Assembly: GCA_902594405.1 (NCBI GenBank)
Contig: CACJMB010000003.1
Coordinates: forward strand, 113,649 to 177,648
Reading direction: 5' to 3'
Length of the DNA: 64,000 bases
Source: an uncultured Pelagibacteraceae bacterium
GTDB lineage: Bacteria; Pseudomonadota; Alphaproteobacteria; Pelagibacterales; Pelagibacteraceae
Of the stretch, positions 46,246 through 55,870 are shown piece after piece. Made by a program: the position numbers and the translations under genes. The notes below the pieces were generated by a model. The model was not told where the DNA came from, searched no databases, and worked only from the letters and a program-made list of their open reading frames with translations. Every line of letters starts with the position of its first letter. Position 1 is the first letter of the stretch.

Positions 46246-48549
46246 ATGAGTAAAGAGAACTACATTGAGGAAACAAGACCACATGATAGTGCTTATAAGC
46301 ATGTGAGTGGATATGCAGAGTACACTGATGATATTAATGAACCAAAAAATACAATTTATGGTGCTATTGGTTTAAGCAAAAAAGCCCATGCAATAATCAA
46401 AAATATAGACTTAACCGAGGTAAAAAAAAGTGAAGGAGTGATATCAATAGTTACTCAAAGAGATATCCCTGGTAGGAATGACGTAGGTCCTGTTTTTGAA
46501 GGTGATCCAATTTTTCCAGAAAAAAAAGTTGAGTTTTTTGGTCAGCCATTATTTGCAGTAGCTGCTACAACTACAGAACTTGCTAGAAAGGCAGTATTAA
46601 AAGCCAAAATTACCTATAAAGATTTAAAACCTGTTATTACAATTAAGGAAGCTTTAAATAAGAAGCAATTTTTATTTAAACCTAGAAAAGTCAAAAAAGG
46701 TAATCCGTCTAAAAAAATAAAAAATTCCAAAAACAACTTAAAAGGAAATTTTACAACTGGAAGCCAAGAGCACTTCTATCTAGAAGGCCAGGCAGCTTTT
46801 GTTGTTCCTAAAGAAGATGATAATTTTTTAGTTTATAGTTCAACACAACATCCATCAGAAACTCAACAATTAATTGCAAAAATGTTTAATCAAAAAAGTA
46901 ATTCAATAAATGTTGAAGTTAGAAGAATTGGAGGTGGGTTTGGGGGCAAGGAAACAAATTTCATGACAGCATGCATTTGCGCGTTGCTGGCAAAAAAATC
47001 AGGGCAACCAGTTAAATTAAGATTGGATAGAGATGATGATATAATTTTGACTGGTAAGAGACATGAATTTTTATCTGAGTATGAAGTTGGTTTTAATGAT
47101 CAAGGTATCATTGAAGGATTAAAATTAAATTTATCTTCTAATTGTGGAATGTCACCTGATTTATCGGCTGCAATAAACGAGAGAGCTTTGCTTCATGTGG
47201 ACAATGCATATTATATTTCAGATATCGAGGTAACAAATAATTTATGTAAAACAAATATTCCAACCTCAACTGCATTTAGAGGCTTTGGTGGAAATCAAGG
47301 GATGATGGCTATAGAAAATATTATAGATAATATCGCAAGGTATTTAAAAAAAGATCCTATAGAAGTCAGAAAAAAAAATTTTTATCAAAAAGACAAAAGA
47401 AATGTAACTCATTATGGAATGACTGTTGAAGATAATGTCATTAATGAAATATTTAAAAAATTAGAAAGTAAATCTAATTATAAGAAAAGATATTTGGAAA
47501 TAAGAAAATTTAATGAAAAAAATAAATTTAAAAAGAAGGGTATAGCTATTACACCTTTAAAATTTGGTATTTCATTTACAACAATTCATTTAAATCAAGC
47601 TGGAGCTTTAGTTCATATTTACACAGATGGAAGCGTTCATTTAAATCATGGAGGTATAGAAATGGGTCAGGGGACTCACACAAAGATTGCTCAGTTAGTA
47701 GCTAATTCTTTGGGATTACCCTATAATTTAGTTCATATCTCATCAACAAATACAGCCAAGGTTCCAAATACTTCAGCGAGCGCCGCTTCGTCAACTACAG
47801 ACCTTAATGGAGCAGCAGCTCTAAATGCAGTAGCAAAAATTAAATTAAATTTAGAAAAATTTATAAAGAAAAAATATAAGATCTACAACCAAGAGGCAGT
47901 CTATAAAGATCAATATATAATATTTGGAAACAGACAATTTGAATTTAAAAGCATAATTCAAGAGGCATATCTAAATAGAATATCTCTTTCATCATCAGGC
48001 TTCTATTCAACACCAAAAATTAATTTTGATAAAAAAAAATTTAAAGGAAGACCTTTTTATTACTTTTGTTACGGAGCGGCTGTTTCGGAAGTAATTGTAG
48101 ATATATTGACGGGTGAAAATATACTGGAAAGAGTAGATATCTTACATGATGCCGGCAAGCCAATAAATCCAGCGTTAGAACTAGGTCAGATAGAGGGTGG
48201 TTTTATACAAGGACAAGGTTGGCTTACAATAGAGGAATTGAAATGGAAATCAGATGGTCAGATTACAACTTTTTCTCCATCGACTTACAAAATACCTGCA
48301 GTAAGTGATATTCCAAAAAAATTTAATGTAGAAATTTTTAAAGAAGGATTAAATAAAGAAAAAGTTGTTAATAAAGCAAAAACAACTGGTGAACCTCCTT
48401 TGATGCTAGCAATGAGTGTTTTTTATGCAATTAAAGATGCAGTTGCTTCAATTGGAAATTATCAGTTTGCACCAGAACTTAATGCACCAGCAACACCTGA
48501 AAGAATTTTAATGAGTATTAACAAAATTAAAAATAAAATAAAAAATTAA
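46246..48549 (+). CDS. xdhB: Xanthine dehydrogenase large subunit XdhB (molybdopterin)
   Basis: 767 residues with the aldehyde oxidase/xanthine dehydrogenase a/b hammerhead at the N-terminus (ASGYAEYTDDI-like) and the molybdenum domains. Substrate-site and cofactor motifs are GGGFGGKET, the Arg in STAFRGFGGNQGM, MGQGTHTKIAQ and the catalytic Glu in TTGEPPLMLAM. It oxidises hypoxanthine and xanthine to urate. ATG directly follows the xdhA stop; guaD follows at one base. Confidence 0.95.
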   Translation: MSKENYIEETRPHDSAYKHVSGYAEYTDDINEPKNTIYGAIGLSKKAHAIIKNIDLTEVKKSEGVISIVTQRDIPGRNDVGPVFEGDPIFPEKKVEFFGQPLFAVAATTTELARKAVLKAKITYKDLKPVITIKEALNKKQFLFKPRKVKKGNPSKKIKNSKNNLKGNFTTGSQEHFYLEGQAAFVVPKEDDNFLVYSSTQHPSETQQLIAKMFNQKSNSINVEVRRIGGGFGGKETNFMTACICALLAKKSGQPVKLRLDRDDDIILTGKRHEFLSEYEVGFNDQGIIEGLKLNLSSNCGMSPDLSAAINERALLHVDNAYYISDIEVTNNLCKTNIPTSTAFRGFGGNQGMMAIENIIDNIARYLKKDPIEVRKKNFYQKDKRNVTHYGMTVEDNVINEIFKKLESKSNYKKRYLEIRKFNEKNKFKKKGIAITPLKFGISFTTIHLNQAGALVHIYTDGSVHLNHGGIEMGQGTHTKIAQLVANSLGLPYNLVHISSTNTAKVPNTSASAASSTTDLNGAAALNAVAKIKLNLEKFIKKKYKIYNQEAVYKDQYIIFGNRQFEFKSIIQEAYLNRISLSSSGFYSTPKINFDKKKFKGRPFYYFCYGAAVSEVIVDILTGENILERVDILHDAGKPINPALELGQIEGGFIQGQGWLTIEELKWKSDGQITTFSPSTYKIPAVSDIPKKFNVEIFKEGLNKEKVVNKAKTTGEPPLMLAMSVFYAIKDAVASIGNYQFAPELNAPATPERILMSINKIKNKIKN

Positions 48550-48550
48550 A

Positions 48551-49021
48551 ATGGAAGATAAAAAAAAATTTATGGCAAGAGCCATTGAGCTATCAATTAA
48601 TAGTGCAAATACTATTGGAGGTCCCTTTGGAAGCGTTATAGTTAAGAATGATAAGATTATTTCAGAGGGTTCTAATAAAGTTACTTCTTCAAATGATCCG
48701 ACTGCTCATGGAGAAATAGTAGCAATTCGAGAAGCCTGTCAAAATTTAAATACTTTCGATCTATCTGGATGTGAGATTTACACATCTTGTGAACCTTGCC
48801 CGATGTGTCTTTCAGCAATTTATTGGTCAAGATTAGATAAAATATATTATGCAAACACTAGAGAAGATGCAAAAAATATAGATTTCGATGACTCGTTTAT
48901 TTATACAGAAATTCCAAAAAAAATTGATGATAGGAAAATTAAAATGGTACAAATGCTTAGAGACGAAGCTTTAAAAGCATTTGAAATTTGGGATAAAAAA
49001 GTAGATAAAATAAAATATTGA
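48551..49021 (+). CDS. guaD: Guanine deaminase (cytidine-deaminase fold)
   Basis: 156 residues, the length of the Bacillus GuaD type and unlike the large amidohydrolase guanine deaminase. The zinc site is DPTAHGEIVAIREA and SCEPCPMCLSAI. The C-terminal half, including YANTREDAKNIDFDDSFIY, matches guanine deaminase rather than tRNA adenosine deaminase. It makes xanthine for XdhAB, which is encoded just upstream. Its stop overlaps the puuD ATG by one base (TGATG). Confidence 0.9.
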   Translation: MEDKKKFMARAIELSINSANTIGGPFGSVIVKNDKIISEGSNKVTSSNDPTAHGEIVAIREACQNLNTFDLSGCEIYTSCEPCPMCLSAIYWSRLDKIYYANTREDAKNIDFDDSFIYTEIPKKIDDRKIKMVQMLRDEALKAFEIWDKKVDKIKY

Positions 49022-49929
49022 TGGAATTTTTACCTTATACAATAAAATGGTTAGAAGTTATTTTAAGATGGGGCCATGTATTATTTGCAATATTATGGGT
49101 AGGTAATAGTTTTTTATTTAATTACTTAGATAATAATTTAAATAAAAATATAACAAGTGATGATATCGATGGCGAAGGATATCTGATGCATTCAGGTTTT
49201 TTTTATAAACTTTCGAGGTTAAAAACATCTCCACCTCAGGATTACTTAAATAGATTAGTTATCTTCAAATGGCAAAGTTACTTAACCTTTGTAACTGGAA
49301 TGTTGCTTTTAGTTGTAATTTACTATTACAACGCTGGTGTATTAATGGTTGATAAGCGTGTTCTGTTAATTACTCCTAGTTATGCAATTATTATCTCACT
49401 TTTATCATTGATTGTTTCTTGGTTTGTTTATGATCTTTTATGTAAGTCAAAATTAATTGAGAATAATATTTTATTTATATCCACAGGAATAGTTCTGCTA
49501 GCAATAGTATCATTTGGACTTACAAAATTATTTGGACCGAAATTTGCAATTTTAAGTGTTGGATTAATCATTGGATCCAATATGTTTGGCAATGTTTTCA
49601 CGGTAATTATCCCTAATCAAATGAATATAATTAGTAGCAGCGAAAGAGGTGAAAAATTTGATATGAGCTTATCTTTAGCAGCTAAACAACGATCAATTCA
49701 CAATAATTATTCAACTTTTTTAGTTTTGTTTATAATGCTTTCTGGGCATTCGAGCTTTTTAGTTTATCATCAATATAATTGGTTAATATTATGTGCGATT
49801 GCGGTTATTTCTGGTGTAGCAAGACATTATTTTAATTTAAGAGGAAGAAACATTCATAGGTTGTATATTCTAATTTCTTCAATAATAGCACTTATCGTTC
49901 TTGCAGTTTTAGTTTTATTATTTAAATAA
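49021..49929 (+). CDS. puuD: Membrane urate oxidase PuuD, membrane domain only
   Basis: 302 residues with about eight membrane helices. Signatures are LRWGHVLFAILWVGNSFLFNYLD, GYLMHSGFFYKLSRLK, IFKWQSYLTFVTGMLLLV and QRSIHNNYSTFLVLFIMLSGH, all of the DUF989/PuuD family. Described PuuD proteins carry a further C-terminal cytochrome c domain; this one stops after its last helix (LIVLAVLVLLFK) with no CxxCH. Oxidises urate to 5-hydroxyisourate. The ATG at 49021 is preferred over the TTG one codon upstream. Confidence 0.92.
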   Translation: MEFLPYTIKWLEVILRWGHVLFAILWVGNSFLFNYLDNNLNKNITSDDIDGEGYLMHSGFFYKLSRLKTSPPQDYLNRLVIFKWQSYLTFVTGMLLLVVIYYYNAGVLMVDKRVLLITPSYAIIISLLSLIVSWFVYDLLCKSKLIENNILFISTGIVLLAIVSFGLTKLFGPKFAILSVGLIIGSNMFGNVFTVIIPNQMNIISSSERGEKFDMSLSLAAKQRSIHNNYSTFLVLFIMLSGHSSFLVYHQYNWLILCAIAVISGVARHYFNLRGRNIHRLYILISSIIALIVLAVLVLLFK

Positions 49930-49945
49930 CTAGATATAAAAAATT

Positions 49946-50470
49946 ATGTCTGAAAAAATGATTGTCAGCTGGGACGAATACAACAAAACTGTTGAGAAAC
50001 TAGCAATCCAAATTGATGAGAGTGGATATCAACCAACAATACTAGTTGGTATCATGCGTGGAGCAGCGCCGATGATAGATGTTTTAAGTAGAATTTTTAA
50101 ATTAAAATGTGCGTATCTTGCAGTCGAATCTTACAGTGGTAAGGGAGTAGAGGATGAGCAGGGTGATATTGTTTTTTCAAGAGAAATGAGTTCGATAGCA
50201 CCTAATATGGGTGGAAAAATACTTTTATGTGATGATTTATCTGATACAGGAATTACTTTTAACAAAAGTATAGATTGGTTAAAAAAATATGAACCCATTA
50301 AAGATAAAATAGAAGACATTAAAACTGCAACATTATTTAAAAAAAAGAAATCAACATTTGAGCCAGACTTCTGTGCAAATAGACTTCCTGATAATCCTTG
50401 GATAGTACAACCCTTCGAAATTTATGAAGAATTAAGGATTGAAGAAATCAAAAAAAAACATCAGATATAA
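49946..50470 (+). CDS. Purine (xanthine/hypoxanthine-type) phosphoribosyltransferase
   Basis: 174 residues with the PRPP-binding motif ILLCDDLSDTGITF and the N-terminal VGIMRGAAPMIDVLS. NPWIVQPFEIYEELR near the end resembles archaeal and bacterial xanthine/hypoxanthine-guanine PRTs. It would convert a purine base and PRPP to the nucleotide, so imported purines can be salvaged rather than degraded. Last gene of the rightward unit, followed 1 base later by a strong hairpin terminator. Confidence 0.85.
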   Translation: MSEKMIVSWDEYNKTVEKLAIQIDESGYQPTILVGIMRGAAPMIDVLSRIFKLKCAYLAVESYSGKGVEDEQGDIVFSREMSSIAPNMGGKILLCDDLSDTGITFNKSIDWLKKYEPIKDKIEDIKTATLFKKKKSTFEPDFCANRLPDNPWIVQPFEIYEELRIEEIKKKHQI

Positions 50471-50498
50471 AAAAGGCCAGTTAAAAAACCGGCCTTTT
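50471..50498. terminator. Bidirectional hairpin terminator between convergent genes
   Basis: AAAAGGCCAGTT and AACCGGCCTTTT form a 12-bp stem with one A-C mismatch around a 4-base A loop. The A tract on one side and T tract on the other give a U run in both directions, so it can end the phosphoribosyltransferase unit and the leftward ABC transporter unit. Confidence 0.88.
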
Positions 50499-50521
50499 AA
50501 ATTTTTTAAATTGGAAATTGA

Positions 50522-51592
50522 TTACTTAGGTATATCTCCTTCGACACCTTTAACGTAAGTCATCATTCCTGCAAGCATTCCATCATCTGCAGTTTTTCCT
50601 TCCGCTACCATTAAATTACCTTTCTGGTCATAAATTGGTCCAGTGAAAGAATGAACTTTACCAGATGCTAAATCTGCTTGAAGTTTTTTAACTTTTGATC
50701 TTAGGTCAGCTGGCATTTGTGAATCTAAATCTGATATCACAACCATACCGTCTCCAATACCATGCCAAGTATCTTTTTGATTCCATGTACCGTTCGCAAC
50801 AGCTTTAACTCTGTCTACGTAATATGGCCCCCAATTGTTTTCAACTGAAGTCAATACAGCTTTAGGAGCAAACTTGTCCATATCACTTGCTTGTCCAAAA
50901 GCATATACTCCAGCTTTTTCAGCCATTTGAACAATAGCAGTACTATCTGTATGTTGAGCAATTACATCAGCACCTTGATCAATTAAAGCTTTTGCTGCCT
51001 CTGCTTCTTTACCTGGATCGTACCAAGTGAAAGCCCAAACAATTTTAGTTTTAATATTTGGGTTAACTTTTTGAGCTGCTAAAGTAAATGAATTGATGCC
51101 CCTGATAACTTCAGGAATCGGAAAAGATGCAACATAACCAATAACATTTGATTTTGTCATAGTTCCAGCAATTGTTCCCAGGATAGTTCTACCTTCGTAA
51201 AATCTAGCTGCATATGTTGAAACATTTGCATGTTCTCTTTTGTATCCAGTAGCATGTTCAAATTTTACATTTGGAAACTCTTTTGCAACTTTGTTAGTTG
51301 GATTCATGTATCCAAAACTAGTTGTAAAGATTATATCATGACCAGAATTAGCTAATTGTCTAAGAACCCTCTCAGCATCAGCACTTTCTGGAACACCTTC
51401 TACGTAAGTTGTTTTAAATCCGGCAGCTTCAACAGCTTTTCTACCCACATCATGCTGATATGTCCACCCATGGTCACCAGTTGGACCAATATAAACGAAT
51501 GCTGCTTTCACATCCTTTGCTATTGCAGCTACAGTCAATGTAAATAATAAAACTAAAGAAGAGACGAAAGAACGAATAAATATTTTATGCAT
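50522..51592 (-). CDS. BMP-family ABC transporter substrate-binding protein
   Basis: 356 residues with a signal peptide (about 25 residues, ending AAIAKD). Not a lipoprotein, as no lipobox Cys is seen. The Bmp/PnrA core is AAFVYIGPTGDHGWTYQHDVGRKA, IFTTSFGYMNPT and VIAQHTDSTAIVQMAEKAG. The family binds purine nucleosides or bases. Last gene of the leftward importer operon, 78 bases after the permease with its own RBS (AAAAGGGGAAAT). The gap has an AT palindrome plus T run, which could partly separate its expression. Confidence 0.92.
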   Translation of the reverse strand: MHKIFIRSFVSSLVLLFTLTVAAIAKDVKAAFVYIGPTGDHGWTYQHDVGRKAVEAAGFKTTYVEGVPESADAERVLRQLANSGHDIIFTTSFGYMNPTNKVAKEFPNVKFEHATGYKREHANVSTYAARFYEGRTILGTIAGTMTKSNVIGYVASFPIPEVIRGINSFTLAAQKVNPNIKTKIVWAFTWYDPGKEAEAAKALIDQGADVIAQHTDSTAIVQMAEKAGVYAFGQASDMDKFAPKAVLTSVENNWGPYYVDRVKAVANGTWNQKDTWHGIGDGMVVISDLDSQMPADLRSKVKKLQADLASGKVHSFTGPIYDQKGNLMVAEGKTADDGMLAGMMTYVKGVEGDIPK

Positions 51593-51652
51593 AAATTTAT
51601 TTCCCCTTTTGATTTTTTAATAAAATTAAATTTAGATTAAATTACCTAAAAA

Positions 51653-51666
51653 AAAATAATTATTTT
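51653..51666. repeat. 14-base AT palindrome between permease and binding-protein genes
   Basis: AAAATAATTATTTT is a perfect palindrome in the 78-base gap before the BMP binding-protein gene, followed on the minus strand by more T residues. It could be a weak attenuating terminator or an mRNA-stabilising end that adjusts the excess of binding protein over permease, but in such AT-rich DNA it may be chance. Confidence 0.25.
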
Positions 51667-51670
51667 AGAA

Positions 51671-52603
51671 TTAATTGTCTTTATGAAAAGATTTCCCCAG
51701 AGAACTAGGAGTACTTAGCCTAATTTTTCTACTATCACGAGAAATTACAACTAAAACTATTATTGTAACGATGTAAGGTAGAGCTGTTAAAAATTGCACA
51801 GGAATTCTTACTCCAATTGCTTGCATATGAAATTGAATGATTGTTAACCCACCAAAAATCATAGCACCTATCAGAATTTTAATTGGATTCCATGTTGAGA
51901 AAACCACCAGAGCTAATGCGATCCAACCTCTTCCGCCTGTCATATTTTCAATCCACTGTGGAGTATAAATCATTGATAAATATGCACCAGCAAGTCCACT
52001 CATTGCACCTCCGTAAAGAATACATAAGTAACGAACTAACCTCACTTTTATTCCTTGATTAGATGCTGAAACAGGAGAGTCTCCCACAGCTCTTACTATT
52101 AATCCTATTTTTGTTTTTTTTAAAAAATAGTTAGTCATGAAAGGTAGAGCAAAAGCAAAATAAAAAACAATTGAATGTCCAAATAATATTGGACCTATAA
52201 GTGGTATTGTATCTTTTAAATTTTCAAATAAAACAGGAAATTCTTTTCCAGGAATACCTACAAAATTTTTTCCTATCATTGCCGATATTCCAATTCCAAA
52301 TATGGTAAGAGCTAAACCAGTAGCGACATGATTTGTAATTAATGTTTGTGTCAGGAATGCAAAAATAGTTGAGATTAAAACCCCAGCTAACATTGCCCCA
52401 AAAATTGCAATAATCAAACTTCCTGTAACAGTCATTAATGCGAAACCTGAAATAGCACCAATGATCATCATTCCTTCAACACCAAGGTTTAAAACTCCAG
52501 ACCTTTCTGTAATCAATTCACCACAAGACGCTAGGATTAAAGGAACAGCAGAGGCCATGATTGATGCAATTATCAGTCCAATAAAATTTATATCGATGAT
52601 CAT
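51671..52603 (-). CDS. BMP-type ABC transporter permease (second)
   Basis: 310 residues with about eight to nine hydrophobic segments. The motifs GELITERSGVLNLGVEGMMIIGAI and GRGWIALALVVFSTWNP are typical of the NupQ/YufQ-like permease of purine nucleoside importers. ATGA overlap with the first permease gene. With the other subunits it forms the inner-membrane channel of the importer. Confidence 0.92.
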   Translation of the reverse strand: MIIDINFIGLIIASIMASAVPLILASCGELITERSGVLNLGVEGMMIIGAISGFALMTVTGSLIIAIFGAMLAGVLISTIFAFLTQTLITNHVATGLALTIFGIGISAMIGKNFVGIPGKEFPVLFENLKDTIPLIGPILFGHSIVFYFAFALPFMTNYFLKKTKIGLIVRAVGDSPVSASNQGIKVRLVRYLCILYGGAMSGLAGAYLSMIYTPQWIENMTGGRGWIALALVVFSTWNPIKILIGAMIFGGLTIIQFHMQAIGVRIPVQFLTALPYIVTIIVLVVISRDSRKIRLSTPSSLGKSFHKDN

Positions 52604-53664
52604 TTTTTTAAACCTATAAATTTAATTTTGAAAAAAAGTAAATAATCCGATGCAAGAAGAAAAAATAAAATCATTCCTTGAAAAACCTGACCAGTATATT
52701 TAGGTATTTGCATAAATATTTGAGCTGTCTCAGCACCCAGATAAGTTATTGCAACAACTAGAGATGCAAAGATGATACCAACAGGATGTAAACGACCCAA
52801 AAACGCTACAATTATAGCAGTGAAACCATAATCTGGAGAAATTTCTCTATGAAGCTGCCCAATAGGTCCAGTTATTTCTCCAACTCCAGCTAAACCTGCG
52901 CAAGCACCACTTATTAGAAAAACGAGGATGATCATTTTTTTACCTTTGTATCCGGCATATTTTGCTGTCTTTAAACTAAAACCCGAAACTTTCATTTGGA
53001 AACCTAAATACGTTTTATAAAACACAAACCAACTTATAACCACCGCAGCTAAAGCTAAAAATATTCCCGCGTGAATTCTCAGTCCTTCAAATAACAACGG
53101 AAGTTTAGCAGAGTCACTGAACTGTCTAGTTTCAGGAAAATTAAATCCCTCAGGATTACTCCAAGGACCAACAACAAGATAGTCCAAAATTAATTTTGAG
53201 ACATATACCAACATAAGACTTACTAATATTTCATTTGTATTAAAGTAAGTTTTTAAGATTGCGGGTATTGATGCATACAGCATACCACCGATTGCGCCAG
53301 CTAAAATTACTATTGGAAGAATGTAAAATCCTTCTTGCTCATAAAATAATAATGCAACTCCTCCAGAAACTATCGCCCCGAAAGTTAATTGTCCTTCGGC
53401 TCCAATATTCCAGTTATTACTTTTAAAACAAAAAGATAAACCAATTGCTATTAAACAAAGAGGTGTAGCTTTTAATAGTAATTCACTGAAACCATATTTA
53501 TCTGCGATTGGAACTATGAAAAAAAATTTAAGAGCTTCAAATGGTTTAAAACCTAAAATAAAAAAAATCAAACCTCCCGCTACTAATGTTAGAAAAATAG
53601 CTAACACGGGTGTAAAGAAAAAAATAGCTCTTGATGGTTGATCTCTTTTTACGATTTTAATCAA
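52600..53664 (-). CDS. BMP-type ABC transporter permease (first)
   Basis: 354 residues, about nine to ten hydrophobic segments. NIGAEGQLTFGAI and the EISPDYGFTAIIVAFLG stretch match NupP/YufP-like permeases. The start is TTG at 53664 with its TGA overlap into the ATPase stop; no ATG lies nearby in frame, so coupling to the upstream ATPase is likely. Confidence 0.9.
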   Translation of the reverse strand: MIKIVKRDQPSRAIFFFTPVLAIFLTLVAGGLIFFILGFKPFEALKFFFIVPIADKYGFSELLLKATPLCLIAIGLSFCFKSNNWNIGAEGQLTFGAIVSGGVALLFYEQEGFYILPIVILAGAIGGMLYASIPAILKTYFNTNEILVSLMLVYVSKLILDYLVVGPWSNPEGFNFPETRQFSDSAKLPLLFEGLRIHAGIFLALAAVVISWFVFYKTYLGFQMKVSGFSLKTAKYAGYKGKKMIILVFLISGACAGLAGVGEITGPIGQLHREISPDYGFTAIIVAFLGRLHPVGIIFASLVVAITYLGAETAQIFMQIPKYTGQVFQGMILFFLLASDYLLFFKIKFIGLKK

Positions 53665-55151
53665 TTTGCTCCTCCCATTAGTATCCCAAGTTTTTCAGAG
53701 GTAACTTCTTCAGCATTCATAATTTTTGACAATTTTCCTTTATGAATTACTGAAATTTTATCACTTAATTTTAATAACTCATCAGTGTCTGTAGATATTA
53801 ATATAATTGATTTATTTTGTTCATTGATTTTAATCAATGTTTCGTGGATATAATTTATTGCCCCAACATCTAGACCCCAAGTTGGATTAAAACAAATTAA
53901 TAAATCTGGAGAAGTTATTAATTCTCTTCCAATAATTAATTTTTGAAGATTACCTCCAGACAAAAATTGGCTTTTTAATTCAATGTTATCCGTATTAACA
54001 TTAAAATCTGAAATTATTTTTTTGGAATGTTCTTTAATTTTGTTTTCGTTTATTAATCCATTATTAAAAAAATTTGATGATTTAAAATTGTTTAGAGCTA
54101 CATTTTCAAAAATTTTCATTTGTGGAATTGCAGCCTGCTCAAGCCTATCCTCTGGAGAAAAGGCCATCAAATATTCTCTTCTTTCTTGAGGGTTTAAATT
54201 TCCTATATAACTATTGTTAAATTCTATAGAGTTCTTTTCCGAAATAATTTCACCACTTAATACTTGAAATAATTCACTTTGTCCGTTTCCTGATATACCA
54301 GCAATTCCTAAACACTCCCCTCGATTAACAGAAAAATTAATATCCATTAAGTTTGTTTCAAAAGGATCCTCACTTGTAAAATTAAGATTAGTTATCTTAA
54401 TCAATTGATCTGATGAAGTTTTTGCTTTTTTTTTCTTAATTGTTTTAAGGTTCTGACCCACCATTTTGTTGGCAAGTGACTCAATATTTTCATTCTTTAT
54501 TTCACTTACAGAAACTAATTTTCCCCTTCTCATTACAGCAACTTCATCACAAAGCTGCATAACTTCCTTTAACTTATGGGTTATATAAATAATTAAAATT
54601 CCTTCTTCTGAAAATTTTTTCAAAGATAAGAATAATTCACTCGTTTCTTGCTCTGTTAATACTGATGTTGGCTCATCCATAATTAAAACTTTTGGATTTC
54701 TTATCAGACATCTAATTATTTCCACTTTCTGTTTTTGACCTGCTGACAGATTTAGAACAGGAATATCAAGATCAATTGAAAAATTGTATTTTTTCATAAT
54801 TAAGTCAATTTTTTCTCTTAAACTTTCCCTTTGCTCATCTGAGTCTATTATTAAGTTTTCAAATACGGACAAAGTTTCAAAAAGATTAAAATGTTGGAAT
54901 ACCATTCCAATATCATTTTTTTTTGCATCTAATGGTGAATTGAGCTTTAGATTATTTTTATTTAAATAAATTTCACCTTCATCAGGAATGATGACGCCCG
55001 ATAGAATTTTAACTAGTGTAGATTTTCCAGCACCATTTTCTCCAAGAAGAGCATAAATTTTACCACTATTAAACTCTAGCGAAACATTATCATTTGCAAC
55101 ACACCCAGGATATATCTTTGTTACGTTTGAAATTTTAAGGTTTGTATTCAT
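53661..55151 (-). CDS. BMP-type ABC transporter ATPase with two nucleotide-binding domains
   Basis: 496 residues with tandem ABC domains. The first has a full Walker A (LLGENGAGKSTLVKILSG), signature LSAGQKQKVEI and Walker B VLIMDEPTSVLT. In the second, Walker A is degenerate (GISGNGQSELFQVLSG) but LSGGNLQKLIIGRE is kept; one altered domain is normal for the NupO/RbsA-type ATPases. It powers import of nucleosides or purine bases. Follows the deaminase gene by three bases. Confidence 0.93.
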   Translation of the reverse strand: MNTNLKISNVTKIYPGCVANDNVSLEFNSGKIYALLGENGAGKSTLVKILSGVIIPDEGEIYLNKNNLKLNSPLDAKKNDIGMVFQHFNLFETLSVFENLIIDSDEQRESLREKIDLIMKKYNFSIDLDIPVLNLSAGQKQKVEIIRCLIRNPKVLIMDEPTSVLTEQETSELFLSLKKFSEEGILIIYITHKLKEVMQLCDEVAVMRRGKLVSVSEIKNENIESLANKMVGQNLKTIKKKKAKTSSDQLIKITNLNFTSEDPFETNLMDINFSVNRGECLGIAGISGNGQSELFQVLSGEIISEKNSIEFNNSYIGNLNPQERREYLMAFSPEDRLEQAAIPQMKIFENVALNNFKSSNFFNNGLINENKIKEHSKKIISDFNVNTDNIELKSQFLSGGNLQKLIIGRELITSPDLLICFNPTWGLDVGAINYIHETLIKINEQNKSIILISTDTDELLKLSDKISVIHKGKLSKIMNAEEVTSEKLGILMGGAN

Positions 55152-55154
55152 TAC

Positions 55155-55745
55155 TTAGTTTAATGGTATAGAATTTTCATCTTTATTTTCCTGGTATTGA
55201 TTTGATAAAGCTTGATATTTTTTTTTAATTTCATCTAATTGTTTTAAAATATCTTCTTTTTTTGAAGTAGGTAAATTCTCAATAAGTAAATTTATATTCT
55301 GACTTTTCCAATAGGAATTTTCTTTATTATATTCTCCATCGTTAATTTTAAACACTTCTTTGAGTATATTTAAATCGTGAGGAATTTTAAATTGATCATT
55401 TGTTTCAGTATACGGAAACACATAATAAAAATTATCAAATCCAGAAAAAGTAATCCCACTCAAACACATGCTACAAGGCTCATGTGAACTTAAGAAGATG
55501 CAGTCTTTTTCATTTGGTCTTGTATTTGCATCTAATTCATAAAACTTTTTAAGAGTATGTATTTCTCCATGCCACAATGGATTTTCTATTTCATTGTTTG
55601 TGTCTGCAACTACAAGCGATAAATCATCTTTTTTAATTATTGCTGCACCAAATATTTTACTACCTCCAGCAACACCTTGTTCAGTTAAGGGTAAAATTTC
55701 TTTTGAAAATATATTTAATATTTTTTCTAGGGCTTTTTCATCCAT
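55155..55745 (-). CDS. Cytidine-deaminase-fold deaminase heading the importer operon
   Basis: 196 residues. The zinc site is LWHGEIHTLKKF and SSHEPCSMCLSGI, with the catalytic Glu in HGE. It is longer than GuaD and the spacing differs, and FDNFYYVFPYTET replaces the GuaD C-terminal motif, so the substrate is probably another purine base, nucleoside or related compound. A charged C-terminal helix (KKEDILKQLDEIKKKYQALS) may be a coiled coil. First gene of the operon, three bases before the ATPase. Confidence 0.8.
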   Translation of the reverse strand: MDEKALEKILNIFSKEILPLTEQGVAGGSKIFGAAIIKKDDLSLVVADTNNEIENPLWHGEIHTLKKFYELDANTRPNEKDCIFLSSHEPCSMCLSGITFSGFDNFYYVFPYTETNDQFKIPHDLNILKEVFKINDGEYNKENSYWKSQNINLLIENLPTSKKEDILKQLDEIKKKYQALSNQYQENKDENSIPLN

Positions 55746-55870
55746 ATGCTTGAACCATCAAATAAAGAACACAATTGTTACTATAATTAAACTCAAATTA
55801 ATAAGAAATAAATTATTAATACAACTTTAAAGTTAGTAATTTATTAAACAAAAAATGTTAATTTAAACTT

